56,184 nt of DNA from Eubacteriales bacterium (GTDB lineage: Bacteria > Bacillota > Clostridia > Peptostreptococcales > Acidaminobacteraceae): the NCBI GenBank assembly GCA_030625575.1, contig DAOUQP010000002.1:1-56184 (forward strand), in the 5' to 3' direction. Both the position numbers and the translations under genes were made by a program. Below, in pieces: positions 25,666 through 35,157 of this stretch. Positions within the stretch are counted from its first letter, which is position 1, and the number at the start of each line of letters is the position of its first letter. The notes beneath the pieces were generated by a model. The model had not been told where the DNA came from, searched no databases, and worked only from the letters and a program-made list of their open reading frames with translations.

Positions 25666-27279
25666 ATGGAAGAAACTATTAAATTATCCATCAATGATAT
25701 ATTGAATCTAAAAGAAATGGAAAAATCAACTATTCTTTCGGGTGAAGAATATCTTAACAGAAAAATAAATAAAATTAATATTATGGTTGATCCAGATATA
25801 AAATTATGGGTTAATAAAGAAGATTTTTTGTTGAGCACATCATTTTTTTATAAATCCATGGATATTGAAGAACAAATTGAGTTCATTAAAATGTTGATTG
25901 ATAACAATATATCTTGCTTGGGAATAAAATTTTCTCCGCATTATGAGCATCTGCCAGAACGAGTGATTGAATTTGCCAGAAATAGTAAATTTGTTATTAT
26001 TTCCATTGACTATAGTGAATCTTTTACAAATATTATTTCTTCAGTGTATGAAAATCTATTTGAAAGACAGATGGGACTTATCAACAAGATTTCTAAAATT
26101 CATGATAATGCCATGGAGTTGTTATTAGAAGGTGGAAATATTTTTGATATCATTAACACTTTAGAAAACGAGATGAAAAGTCATGTTTTTGTTATAGACA
26201 ATTACTATGATAAATATTACTATAGTGAGAATAATAAAAATGAAGTTTTTTTAAATAGTATAGATATATTTAATCGTAATAATCTAACTAATGAGATTAC
26301 TAAGGGTATTTTAAAAGATGTTTCAGTTGATGATAAAGTTTTTACTAGGTATGTATTTCCTTTAAGAGTAAAAAATGAAGTTTACGGTTATGTTATTTCA
26401 TTCATTGAAAATAAAAACTACACCAATATGAATGTACAATTGATTGAATCGGTATCTACTGTTATGTCATTATATTTTTACAATCAGTTGTCTAATGAAG
26501 AAGTTGAAATCAGTTATCATAGTGAATTTTTAGATAAAATATTCTCAATGGATCAAAATGAGGTAGAAAAAGCACTTGACCGTTCAATATTTTTCAATAT
26601 GGTAAAAGAGGGGACATATCAAGTTGTTCAATTCGTTATCGAGGATGAATTAAATGAAAATCAACAAATATTTAAACATCTTCATAAAATAAAATCCTTT
26701 TTAAACAATTTTGAGCAACCTAATGTATTGGCTGTTGTAAATAATCGTATCAATCTACTTTATAAATATGATAAAAGGCTTTATGACAATATGATATCGC
26801 ATTTTTCCAACAAAAAATATTTTGGACAATCATATAGGGTGATCTTTGGAAGAAAAGTAAACCATCTTTCTAAAATAAATCGAAGTTATGGAGATTGTAA
26901 GAAAATTTCCAATAATTTTGGACTTTTGTTGAGTCAAAGCATTATAGACTATGAAAATTTAGGAGTTTATCGCCTTTTGATCGACGAGCATCTAAGTGAA
27001 GAAATCAATGATTTTTATTGTATTAATTTGAAGAAATTAGTTGATTATGATGAAAAAAGAGGCACTGATTTAGTTGGAACTCTGGAAGCTTACTTCATCA
27101 GCAATGGTAATTTAAGAAAAATGTCTGAAGCTTTGTTCACACATTATAATACAATACTCTATCGCATGGAGAGAATTGAAACGATAACTGAAAAAAAATT
27201 AGATAATGAAGAGGATCGTTATAACCTTCATACATCACTAAAAATTTATAAACTATTGGCAAAACAAAAAATGTATTAG
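25666..27279 (+). CDS. pucR: PucR family transcriptional regulator
   Basis: A 537-residue regulator with the PucR layout: N-terminal purine-catabolism-regulator-like domain (about 5-125, SINDILNLKEM... VIISIDYSESFTNIISSVYE), a variable middle resembling a GGDEF-like/GAF-type region, and the C-terminal helix-turn-helix (about 460-535, LEAYFISNGNLRKMSEALFTHYNTILYRMERIE). PucR proteins respond to purine-related effectors. The next gene is a purine permease, which supports the assignment. GGAG lies before ATG 25666. Confidence 0.88.
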   Translation: MEETIKLSINDILNLKEMEKSTILSGEEYLNRKINKINIMVDPDIKLWVNKEDFLLSTSFFYKSMDIEEQIEFIKMLIDNNISCLGIKFSPHYEHLPERVIEFARNSKFVIISIDYSESFTNIISSVYENLFERQMGLINKISKIHDNAMELLLEGGNIFDIINTLENEMKSHVFVIDNYYDKYYYSENNKNEVFLNSIDIFNRNNLTNEITKGILKDVSVDDKVFTRYVFPLRVKNEVYGYVISFIENKNYTNMNVQLIESVSTVMSLYFYNQLSNEEVEISYHSEFLDKIFSMDQNEVEKALDRSIFFNMVKEGTYQVVQFVIEDELNENQQIFKHLHKIKSFLNNFEQPNVLAVVNNRINLLYKYDKRLYDNMISHFSNKKYFGQSYRVIFGRKVNHLSKINRSYGDCKKISNNFGLLLSQSIIDYENLGVYRLLIDEHLSEEINDFYCINLKKLVDYDEKRGTDLVGTLEAYFISNGNLRKMSEALFTHYNTILYRMERIETITEKKLDNEEDRYNLHTSLKIYKLLAKQKMY

Positions 27280-27304
27280 CAAACATTTTTTGTTTTTTTT
27301 TATT
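27261..27304 (+). terminator. Terminator of the PucR-type gene
   Basis: A 14-bp stem (27261-27274 with 27283-27296) made almost only of A/T pairs, loop ATTAGCAA holding the stop codon, followed by a T tract. Confidence 0.75.
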
Positions 27305-27343
27305 ATTTTTTAATATTTGTTAATAAATATGGTAAAATACCAC

Positions 27344-27361
27344 TATGAATTAGTATTCATA
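27344..27361 (+). promoter_or_regulatory. Inverted repeat in the purine permease leader, possible regulator site
   Basis: TATGAATTAGTATTCATA is a 7-bp perfect inverted repeat with a four-base centre, 23 bases before the permease ATG, just after a TAAAAT (27333-27338) that could be a -10. A PucR-binding role is a guess from position. No purine riboswitch is present here. Confidence 0.35.
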
Positions 27362-27383
27362 ATACATAAAAAGGAGGATATTT

Positions 27384-28691
27384 ATGAGTAATGATCAAAG
27401 TTTCATAGCTAAGTATTTTGAATTTGATAAGCTTGGCACAAACTTATCAACGGAAATCGATGCTGGTGTTACAACATTTATGACAATGGCTTATATTCTT
27501 ATTGTCAATCCAATTATTCTTTCACAGGCAGGAATGGATTTCCAAGCGGTGTTTACAGCGACTGCATTGTCATCTTTACTAGCAACTTTAGTAATGGGAT
27601 TGTATGCTAAATTACCATTTGCATTAGCACCTGGAATGGGATTAAATGCATTCTTTGCATTTACAGTAGTTCTTGGTATGGGTAAGTCTTGGGAATTCGC
27701 TTTAACAGCAGTTTTCTTAGAAGGTATTATTTTTATTTTGTTAACATTATTCAATATTAGAGAAGCAATAATCGATAGTATTCCTACAAGTGTTAAAAGA
27801 GCGATTTCAGTTGGTATTGGTTTATTCATAGCTTTTATTGGATTATCAAACGCTGGGGTTGTTATACAGGGACAAGGAGTACCATTAGCTCTTGGTGATG
27901 TTATGTCTGGCGGTGCTTTACTTGCGTTGGTTGGTTTAGTACTAACTAGTATATTGTTAGTTAAAAAAGTGAGAGGCGCATTGTTGATAGGAATTGTTCT
28001 TACAACTATTGTAGGGATTCCAATGGGGATTACCAGTCTTCCTACTAGTGTATTCCAGGCACCTCCATCAATGGCACCGATCTTTTTCAAATTTCAATTT
28101 GATCAAATTTTCACACTAGATATGATGGTTGTATTATTTACATTCTTATTTGTAGATATGTTTGATACAGTTGGAACATTAATTGGTGTATCTACAAAAG
28201 CTGGCATGTTGGATGAAGATGGTAAAATTCCTAATGTCAAGAAAGCTCTAATGGCCGATGCTGTTGGAACTACTTTTGGAGCAATCTTCGGAACATCTAC
28301 AGTTACAACTTATGTTGAATCAGCTGCAGGTGTATCAGAAGGTGGACGTAGTGGATTTACTGCTGTTGTTACAGCGGGTATGTTTACTATTGCATTATTT
28401 ATATCTCCACTATTTATCATGATTCCTGGTGCAGCAACTGCTCCAGCGTTGATCTTAGTTGGTTTGTTTATGATGTCTCCAATAAAGGATATTAATTTTG
28501 AAGATTATTCAGAATCTATTCCAGCTTTCATAACATTGTTATTCATGCCTTTAACTTACAGTATCTCAGAAGGTATTGTATTTGGTATTATTTCATATGT
28601 TTTGATTAAACTTTTATCTGGTAAAGCAAAAGATATTTCAATTGCAACATATATTGTTGCGGCGGTATTTCTTCTTAAGTTTTTTGTTTAA
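27384..28691 (+). CDS. NCS2 family purine permease (guanine/hypoxanthine, AzgA/PbuG-like)
   Basis: A 435-residue membrane protein with 12-14 hydrophobic helices. It shows AzgA-subfamily features: N-terminal KLGTNLSTEIDAGVTTFMTMAYIL, ALAPGMGLNAFFAFTV, FLFVDMFDTVGTLIGV, and FGTSTVTTYVESAAGVSEGG. These proton-coupled carriers import guanine, hypoxanthine or adenine. It follows a PucR-type regulator, fitting regulated purine salvage. ATG 27384 follows AAGGAGG. Confidence 0.93.
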   Translation: MSNDQSFIAKYFEFDKLGTNLSTEIDAGVTTFMTMAYILIVNPIILSQAGMDFQAVFTATALSSLLATLVMGLYAKLPFALAPGMGLNAFFAFTVVLGMGKSWEFALTAVFLEGIIFILLTLFNIREAIIDSIPTSVKRAISVGIGLFIAFIGLSNAGVVIQGQGVPLALGDVMSGGALLALVGLVLTSILLVKKVRGALLIGIVLTTIVGIPMGITSLPTSVFQAPPSMAPIFFKFQFDQIFTLDMMVVLFTFLFVDMFDTVGTLIGVSTKAGMLDEDGKIPNVKKALMADAVGTTFGAIFGTSTVTTYVESAAGVSEGGRSGFTAVVTAGMFTIALFISPLFIMIPGAATAPALILVGLFMMSPIKDINFEDYSESIPAFITLLFMPLTYSISEGIVFGIISYVLIKLLSGKAKDISIATYIVAAVFLLKFFV

Positions 28692-28715
28692 CTAGTAAAA
28701 AAACACTAAATATAG

Positions 28716-28757
28716 ACTCTAGGGATTTTAATGAATCTCTAGAGTTTTTATTTTTTG
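28716..28757 (+). terminator. Terminator of the purine permease
   Basis: ACTCTAGGGATT (28716-28727) pairs with AATCTCTAGAGT (28734-28745), a 12-bp stem with one G-T pair, then TTTTTATTTTTT. Confidence 0.92.
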
Positions 28758-28767
28758 AATAGTGTGA

Positions 28768-28801
28768 TACAATATATGAATATATGAACAATTAAACATA
28801 T
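28768..28801 (+). promoter_or_regulatory. Promoter -10 and ArsR/SmtB-type operator of the metal-efflux operon
   Basis: TACAAT (28768-28773) is followed by an AT-rich inverted repeat, ATATG (28782-28786) and CATAT (28797-28801), within sequence reading ATATGAACAATTAAACATAT. SmtB/CzrA operators are imperfect ATATGAAC-type palindromes at the start site, which this resembles. Confidence 0.55.
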
Positions 28802-28814
28802 AACGGGAGGGAAA

Positions 28815-29105
28815 ATGAAATATACACAGGAAAATTATGATAAGTTGAGTGATTTTTTTAAAGCTTTAGCGGATTCTACAAGAGTAAAAATATTATTTTG
28901 TTTATACAAAGGAGAAAAGGCAGTCAGTGAGATTGCGAATGAAACTGAGACATCGCAATCGGCTGTTTCTCACCAGTTACGACTTTTAAAAGATAAAAGG
29001 ATAGTAAAACAAAGAAGAGAAGGGCGTTATATTTTTTACTCTATCGATGATGATCATGTGGAGAAATTATTAATGCTTGGACTCGATCATATTATTCATG
29101 AATAG
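28815..29105 (+). CDS. czrA: ArsR/SmtB family metal-responsive repressor, CzrA-like
   Basis: A 96-residue winged-helix repressor. The recognition helix is in TETSQSAVSHQLRLLKDKRIV. The alpha-5 metal site of the CzrA/SmtB group, D-x-H-x10-H-x-x-H, is fully conserved as D79, H81, H92 and H95, while the Cys-rich alpha-3 site of cadmium sensors (CadC ELCVC) is absent. This predicts a Zn(II)/Co(II) sensor. It sits nine bases before a P-type metal ATPase and has an operator-like palindrome in its promoter, so it should repress both genes until metal binds. Confidence 0.9.
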   Translation: MKYTQENYDKLSDFFKALADSTRVKILFCLYKGEKAVSEIANETETSQSAVSHQLRLLKDKRIVKQRREGRYIFYSIDDDHVEKLLMLGLDHIIHE

Positions 29106-29114
29106 AGGTGCAGG

Positions 29115-31136
29115 ATGAAATTTATTGTAGAAGGGTTGAATTGTGCAAATTGCGCAACTAAGATAGAAAAACATTTAAATGATGATAAGAGAATCAATGA
29201 AGCGGAGTTAAACTTTGTTACAAAAACTATTGAAATAAAGTTTGCTAAAAACACTGAAAAAACAATGTATTTGGATATTGTAAAGAAAATTGTCAAATCG
29301 TATGAACCTCATACAAAAGTATATTCCATGATTGAATATGAACAGCATGATCATAAATTGTTCGATAAAAAGGAATTTGGTGTAATTCTACTTGGTATCA
29401 TCTTATATGCAATTTCCTTTTTTGTATCAAAAGGTCAGCACCTTCTTCTATTCAGCGCATATGTTTTGGTAGGTTGGGACATAATTTATACTGCATTTGC
29501 AAATATAAGAAAAGGAGATATTTTCGATGAGAAGTTTCTTATGATTATTGCTACTTTTGCAGCGGTTTACATTGGAGAATATTTTGAAGCTGTAGGAGTT
29601 TTTATCTTTTTCAAAATTGGAGAAGTATTAGAAAGTTATGCTCTCGAAAAGTCTAGAAAATCAATTAGCAAAACGGTTGATGATTCTGCTAAACATGTAT
29701 CGTATATTAATCCTTTTGATCAAAAATTGATAACAAAACATGTTGATGAAATAAAAATAGGAGATAATGTTCTAATAAAATCTGGAGAGCGAGTTCCGTT
29801 TGATGGAGTCCTTATAAGCGATGCAAATGAATTTGATCCATCTGCATTGACTGGTGAATCGCTTCCGGTTTACAGGAATATTGGTGAAACGATATTAGGT
29901 GGATATATTAATTTAAACAAACCGCTTAAAATGAAAGTTACTGAAACCTATGAAAATTCTACATTTTCAAAAATTATAAAACTTGTAGACAATGCCTCAA
30001 ACAAACATTCTGAAACTGAAAAGATGATTACGAAATTCGCAAAAATTTATACACCAATAGTTGTAACTCTTGCAATATTAATAGTTGCAATACCAGTATT
30101 GTTAGTTGGTCGAAGTTTTGACGAATGGATATACAAAGGAGCAATATTTCTAGTTGCATCTTGTCCGTGTGCCTTGGTAATCTCCATACCTCTTGTATAT
30201 TATATTGCTTTAGGGGTTGCATCTAAAAAAGGAATAATCATAAAAGGATCAAAATATTTGGATATAATCAGGCAAGTAGATCATTTTGTTTTTGACAAAA
30301 CAGGGACTTTAACGAAAGGTGAATTTGAAATCCTTAAAGTCACCGGTGATGAAAACACTTTGATGTACGCAGCTATAGGGGAATATTATTCAACTCATCC
30401 AATAGGGAAAGCAATCAAAAACGCATATAAAGAGGAAGTCGATCGGGAGTTGATTAAGGATTATATGGAGTACCCTAGTAAAGGAATCGCTTATAAATAT
30501 AATGGTAAAGAAATAATTGTTGGAAATGCTTCATTTCTTGAAATGGAATCAAGCGAAAAAGATACGGCAATCCATGTTGCTGTAGATGATAAATATATCG
30601 GATCGATATATTTGAGAGATAAGATCAAAGAGAGCGCTTATCCTATGATAAACAGCATTAAAAAATATAAAAAACACATACTATCTGGGGATTTGAAATA
30701 TCAAGTAGAAGAGGTTGCAAAAAGATTGGGAATTGAAGAATTCAAAGCAGAAGCATTACCTGAAGAGAAATTAAATTATGTGGAAAAATTATCTTCTGAT
30801 GGGAAAGTGTGTTTTGTTGGAGATGGAATAAACGATGGTCCCGTATTAGCTCTATCTGATATTGGCATTTCAATGGGCCATGGTGGTAGTGATATCGCTA
30901 TAGAGCAATCAAAAATCGTGATATTAGATGATGACATTGGTAAAATAAAAGATTTAATGATTTTATCAAAACGTGTTAAAAGCATGGTTTTACAAAATAT
31001 CGTAATTGTATTGGGAATAAAAGTAGCTGTTATGGTTCTAGGAACTTTGGGATATGCTTCTATGGGAATGGCGGTATTCGCTGATGTCGGAGTAGCGATT
31101 ATAGTAATTATCAATTCAATGAGACTTAATTTTTAG
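29115..31136 (+). CDS. zntA: Zn/Cd/Pb-exporting P1B-type ATPase
   Basis: A 673-residue heavy-metal pump. The N-terminal HMA domain has GLNCANCATKIE (C10, C13); then come transmembrane helices, the TGES actuator loop, the metal-site SCPCALV, phosphorylated D394 in FDKTGTLTKGEF, the STHPIGKAI His-Pro of metal ATPases, and GDGINDGPVLALSDIGISMG. The last helices carry a Lys (GIKVAVMVLG) and an Asp (VFADVG), residues diagnostic of the P1B-2 class that exports Zn, Cd and Pb. Partner of the preceding CzrA-like repressor. Its stop codon lies within the CIRCE element of groES. Confidence 0.94.
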   Translation: MKFIVEGLNCANCATKIEKHLNDDKRINEAELNFVTKTIEIKFAKNTEKTMYLDIVKKIVKSYEPHTKVYSMIEYEQHDHKLFDKKEFGVILLGIILYAISFFVSKGQHLLLFSAYVLVGWDIIYTAFANIRKGDIFDEKFLMIIATFAAVYIGEYFEAVGVFIFFKIGEVLESYALEKSRKSISKTVDDSAKHVSYINPFDQKLITKHVDEIKIGDNVLIKSGERVPFDGVLISDANEFDPSALTGESLPVYRNIGETILGGYINLNKPLKMKVTETYENSTFSKIIKLVDNASNKHSETEKMITKFAKIYTPIVVTLAILIVAIPVLLVGRSFDEWIYKGAIFLVASCPCALVISIPLVYYIALGVASKKGIIIKGSKYLDIIRQVDHFVFDKTGTLTKGEFEILKVTGDENTLMYAAIGEYYSTHPIGKAIKNAYKEEVDRELIKDYMEYPSKGIAYKYNGKEIIVGNASFLEMESSEKDTAIHVAVDDKYIGSIYLRDKIKESAYPMINSIKKYKKHILSGDLKYQVEEVAKRLGIEEFKAEALPEEKLNYVEKLSSDGKVCFVGDGINDGPVLALSDIGISMGHGGSDIAIEQSKIVILDDDIGKIKDLMILSKRVKSMVLQNIVIVLGIKVAVMVLGTLGYASMGMAVFADVGVAIIVIINSMRLNF

Positions 31137-31159
31137 CACTCTAATTAAAAGAGTGCTAA
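31133..31159 (+). promoter_or_regulatory. CIRCE operator (HrcA binding site) of groESL
   Basis: TTAGCACTC (31133-31141), nine spacer bases, GAGTGCTAA (31151-31159): an exact match to the CIRCE inverted repeat bound by the heat-shock repressor HrcA. A promoter just downstream reads TTGAAA (31166-31171), 17 bases, TAAAAT (31189-31194). Confidence 0.97.
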
Positions 31160-31225
31160 AAACTCTTGAAATTTATTTTTCTTTATACTAAAATATCAAT
31201 AGAAATAAAAAAAGGAGGTGCTCGT

Positions 31226-33123
<1,898 letters not shown>

Positions 33124-33134
33124 GTAAACAATAA

Positions 33135-33152
33135 ATATCGTAATTACGATAT
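33135..33152 (+). repeat. 18-bp perfect palindrome after groEL
   Basis: ATATCGTAATTACGATAT is fully self-complementary and starts 12 bases after the groEL stop, before the terminator. It could be an mRNA 3' hairpin or a protein-binding site. Confidence 0.5.
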
Positions 33153-33180
33153 AGTATCAATAAATAACGAAAACTCGATA

Positions 33181-33220
33181 AAAAAGGATAGTTTGCTTTT
33201 CATAGCAATCTATCCTTTTT
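33181..33220. terminator. Bidirectional terminator between groEL and the ABC exporter
   Basis: AAAAAGGATAG (33181-33191) pairs with CTATCCTTTTT (33210-33220); an inner TTGC/GCAA pair extends the stem. The A and T runs give U-tracts in both directions for the convergent genes. Confidence 0.88.
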
Positions 33221-33224
33221 CTAA

Positions 33225-35156
33225 TTACTGATATTGTAGTTGATATAAATTGTAGTATATTCCTCTCTGTTTAAGAAGTTCATTATGGTTGCCGGTTTCT
33301 CTGATTTTACCCTTATGAAGAACGATTATTTTATCAGCGTTTTTTATAGTGCTCAAACGGTGGGCAACGACAAAGGTAGTTCTGTCTTTAATGATCTTTT
33401 GGATGGCATCTTGTATAAGAGCCTCAGTTTCTGTATCTATACTTGAGGTTGCCTCATCAAGAATCAGAACATCGGGTTTAAATGCTAGAGCCCTTGCAAA
33501 AGAGAGTAATTGTCTTTGACCCTGAGATAGCGTCGAACCCCTTTCTGTTACTTCTGAGTCATATTGCTCATCAAGTTTTTCTATAAATTTCGATGCATTT
33601 ACAAATTCAGCGACAGTTTTGATTTCTTCTAAAGAAATGGGACTATGCAAGCTGATATTTTTTTTGATATTTCCAGAGAATAAGAAAACATCTTGTAGAA
33701 CTGTGCTGATTTTATTTCTTAATTGGTACTTGTCGTATTCTTTAATATTAACCCCATCTACTAGAATTTCACCCTTTTGAATATCATACATGCGAGTAAG
33801 CAAATTCATGATAGTGGTTTTTCCAGATCCGGTTGCTCCTACAAAAGCGATAGTCTCACCGGGATTTGCTTTAAATGATACATCTCTAAGAACGGCATCT
33901 CCTTCTTTATATTCAAACCAAACATTTTTGAATTCAATAGTTCCATTAATAGTATCGATAGATTTTGAATTGATAACATTAGGTATATCTTCTTCTTCAT
34001 CCATAAGAAGAAAAATTCTTTCGAGTGATGCCATTGCAGCTTGAAGAATATTGAATTTCTCAGTTAAATCGAAAATCGGTCTGAAAAATTGATTGATATA
34101 TGTTGTAAAGGCGATTAAAACTCCGAATTCCAATACACCACCTAGAATACCTTTTCCACCGTAAAAAAGAAGCAGTGCTAAAGAAATTGAATAGATAGAA
34201 CGTATAGACGGTCTGAAAACCGCGTAAATTTTAACTTCTTTTTTTGCAGCATCAAGATGTTCGTTGTTTATATTCTTAAATTCATTATATTTTCTATTTT
34301 CTTGATTGAAAAGTTGAATAATTTTTATTCCAGAAATGTTTTCGCTAAGTGTAGAATTTATCTTTGCTAATTTAACCCTTACTATTCTATAAATATTTCG
34401 TGCCTTTATTCTAAAAACAACTGATGATAAAATTACGAGCGGCACTGTAGATAATGCAATTAGTGTCAGTTTGGCATTTAGCGACAGCATGATAACAATA
34501 GAGCCGATAATAATCAAGAAATCTTTAAAAAATGTTACAACGACATTTGTATACATTTCGCTTATGTTGTTCATATCGTTTGTAACTCTTGTTACTAAAC
34601 GGCCGATTGGATTTTTCTCGTAAAAACTAAGGGACATTTTTTCTAAATGTTCAAATAGATCCGATCTTAAGTCGTGCACAATCTTTTGACCGATGTAGCT
34701 TAGTAAATAAATCTGAATGTAGTTGAATATGAAACCTACTAGTAAAATAAAAAAGAATAAAAATGTCAAATGGTAAACCTTATCGATATTAAGCTTTCTA
34801 AGGTTTTGATATTCTTCGTCGGTAAGAGGATTTTTATTTTCATTAATAATCAAGTTCTTGTCAATGACCTGAATTGAAGATTCATCATTGCCTAGACTAT
34901 AAGATATACCGTTGTATTGAAAACTTCCATTTCCATCTTCTTCTAAATATATGGTTTTAGGTACAATATGATCATCTATAACGACCTTGATAATATAAGG
35001 TCTAAGTAAATCTATTGCCGTTATTGAAAGAATAAGCATTGTGCTGAGAAGTATTAAAGGAATGAATTTTTTTGTGTACTTATAAAGCCTCTTGAGTAAA
35101 ACTATATCGAAGGATTTATCAATTTGCTTTTCTTCATAAACATTAGTATGTCTCAT
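33225..35156 (-). CDS. ABC exporter half-transporter, subunit with canonical ATP site (YheH/LmrD-like)
   Basis: A 643-residue fusion of a six-helix membrane domain and an ATPase domain. The ATPase has Walker A VGATGSGKTT, signature STLSQGQRQLLSFARAL and Walker B VLILDEATSSIDTETE with the catalytic Glu intact. An unusual polar insertion of about 90 residues (roughly 60-140) separates the first two helices, as in YheH/LmrD-type subunits. I start at ATG 35156 (AGGAGG upstream), one base after the partner's stop, not at the longer GTG/ATG frame. With the next gene it forms a heterodimeric multidrug or lipid exporter. Confidence 0.88.
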   Translation of the reverse strand: MRHTNVYEEKQIDKSFDIVLLKRLYKYTKKFIPLILLSTMLILSITAIDLLRPYIIKVVIDDHIVPKTIYLEEDGNGSFQYNGISYSLGNDESSIQVIDKNLIINENKNPLTDEEYQNLRKLNIDKVYHLTFLFFFILLVGFIFNYIQIYLLSYIGQKIVHDLRSDLFEHLEKMSLSFYEKNPIGRLVTRVTNDMNNISEMYTNVVVTFFKDFLIIIGSIVIMLSLNAKLTLIALSTVPLVILSSVVFRIKARNIYRIVRVKLAKINSTLSENISGIKIIQLFNQENRKYNEFKNINNEHLDAAKKEVKIYAVFRPSIRSIYSISLALLLFYGGKGILGGVLEFGVLIAFTTYINQFFRPIFDLTEKFNILQAAMASLERIFLLMDEEEDIPNVINSKSIDTINGTIEFKNVWFEYKEGDAVLRDVSFKANPGETIAFVGATGSGKTTIMNLLTRMYDIQKGEILVDGVNIKEYDKYQLRNKISTVLQDVFLFSGNIKKNISLHSPISLEEIKTVAEFVNASKFIEKLDEQYDSEVTERGSTLSQGQRQLLSFARALAFKPDVLILDEATSSIDTETEALIQDAIQKIIKDRTTFVVAHRLSTIKNADKIIVLHKGKIRETGNHNELLKQRGIYYNLYQLQYQ

Positions 35157-35157
35157 T

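Noticed and set aside
27280-27383. Purine riboswitch before the purine permease
   Set aside because: None of the conserved loops (TAATATGG, GTTTCTAC, CCGTAAA-like) occurs here.
27491-28090. 199-residue open frame on the minus strand
   Set aside because: It lies wholly inside the purine permease, with no ribosome site and Pro/Ala/Asn-rich shadow composition.
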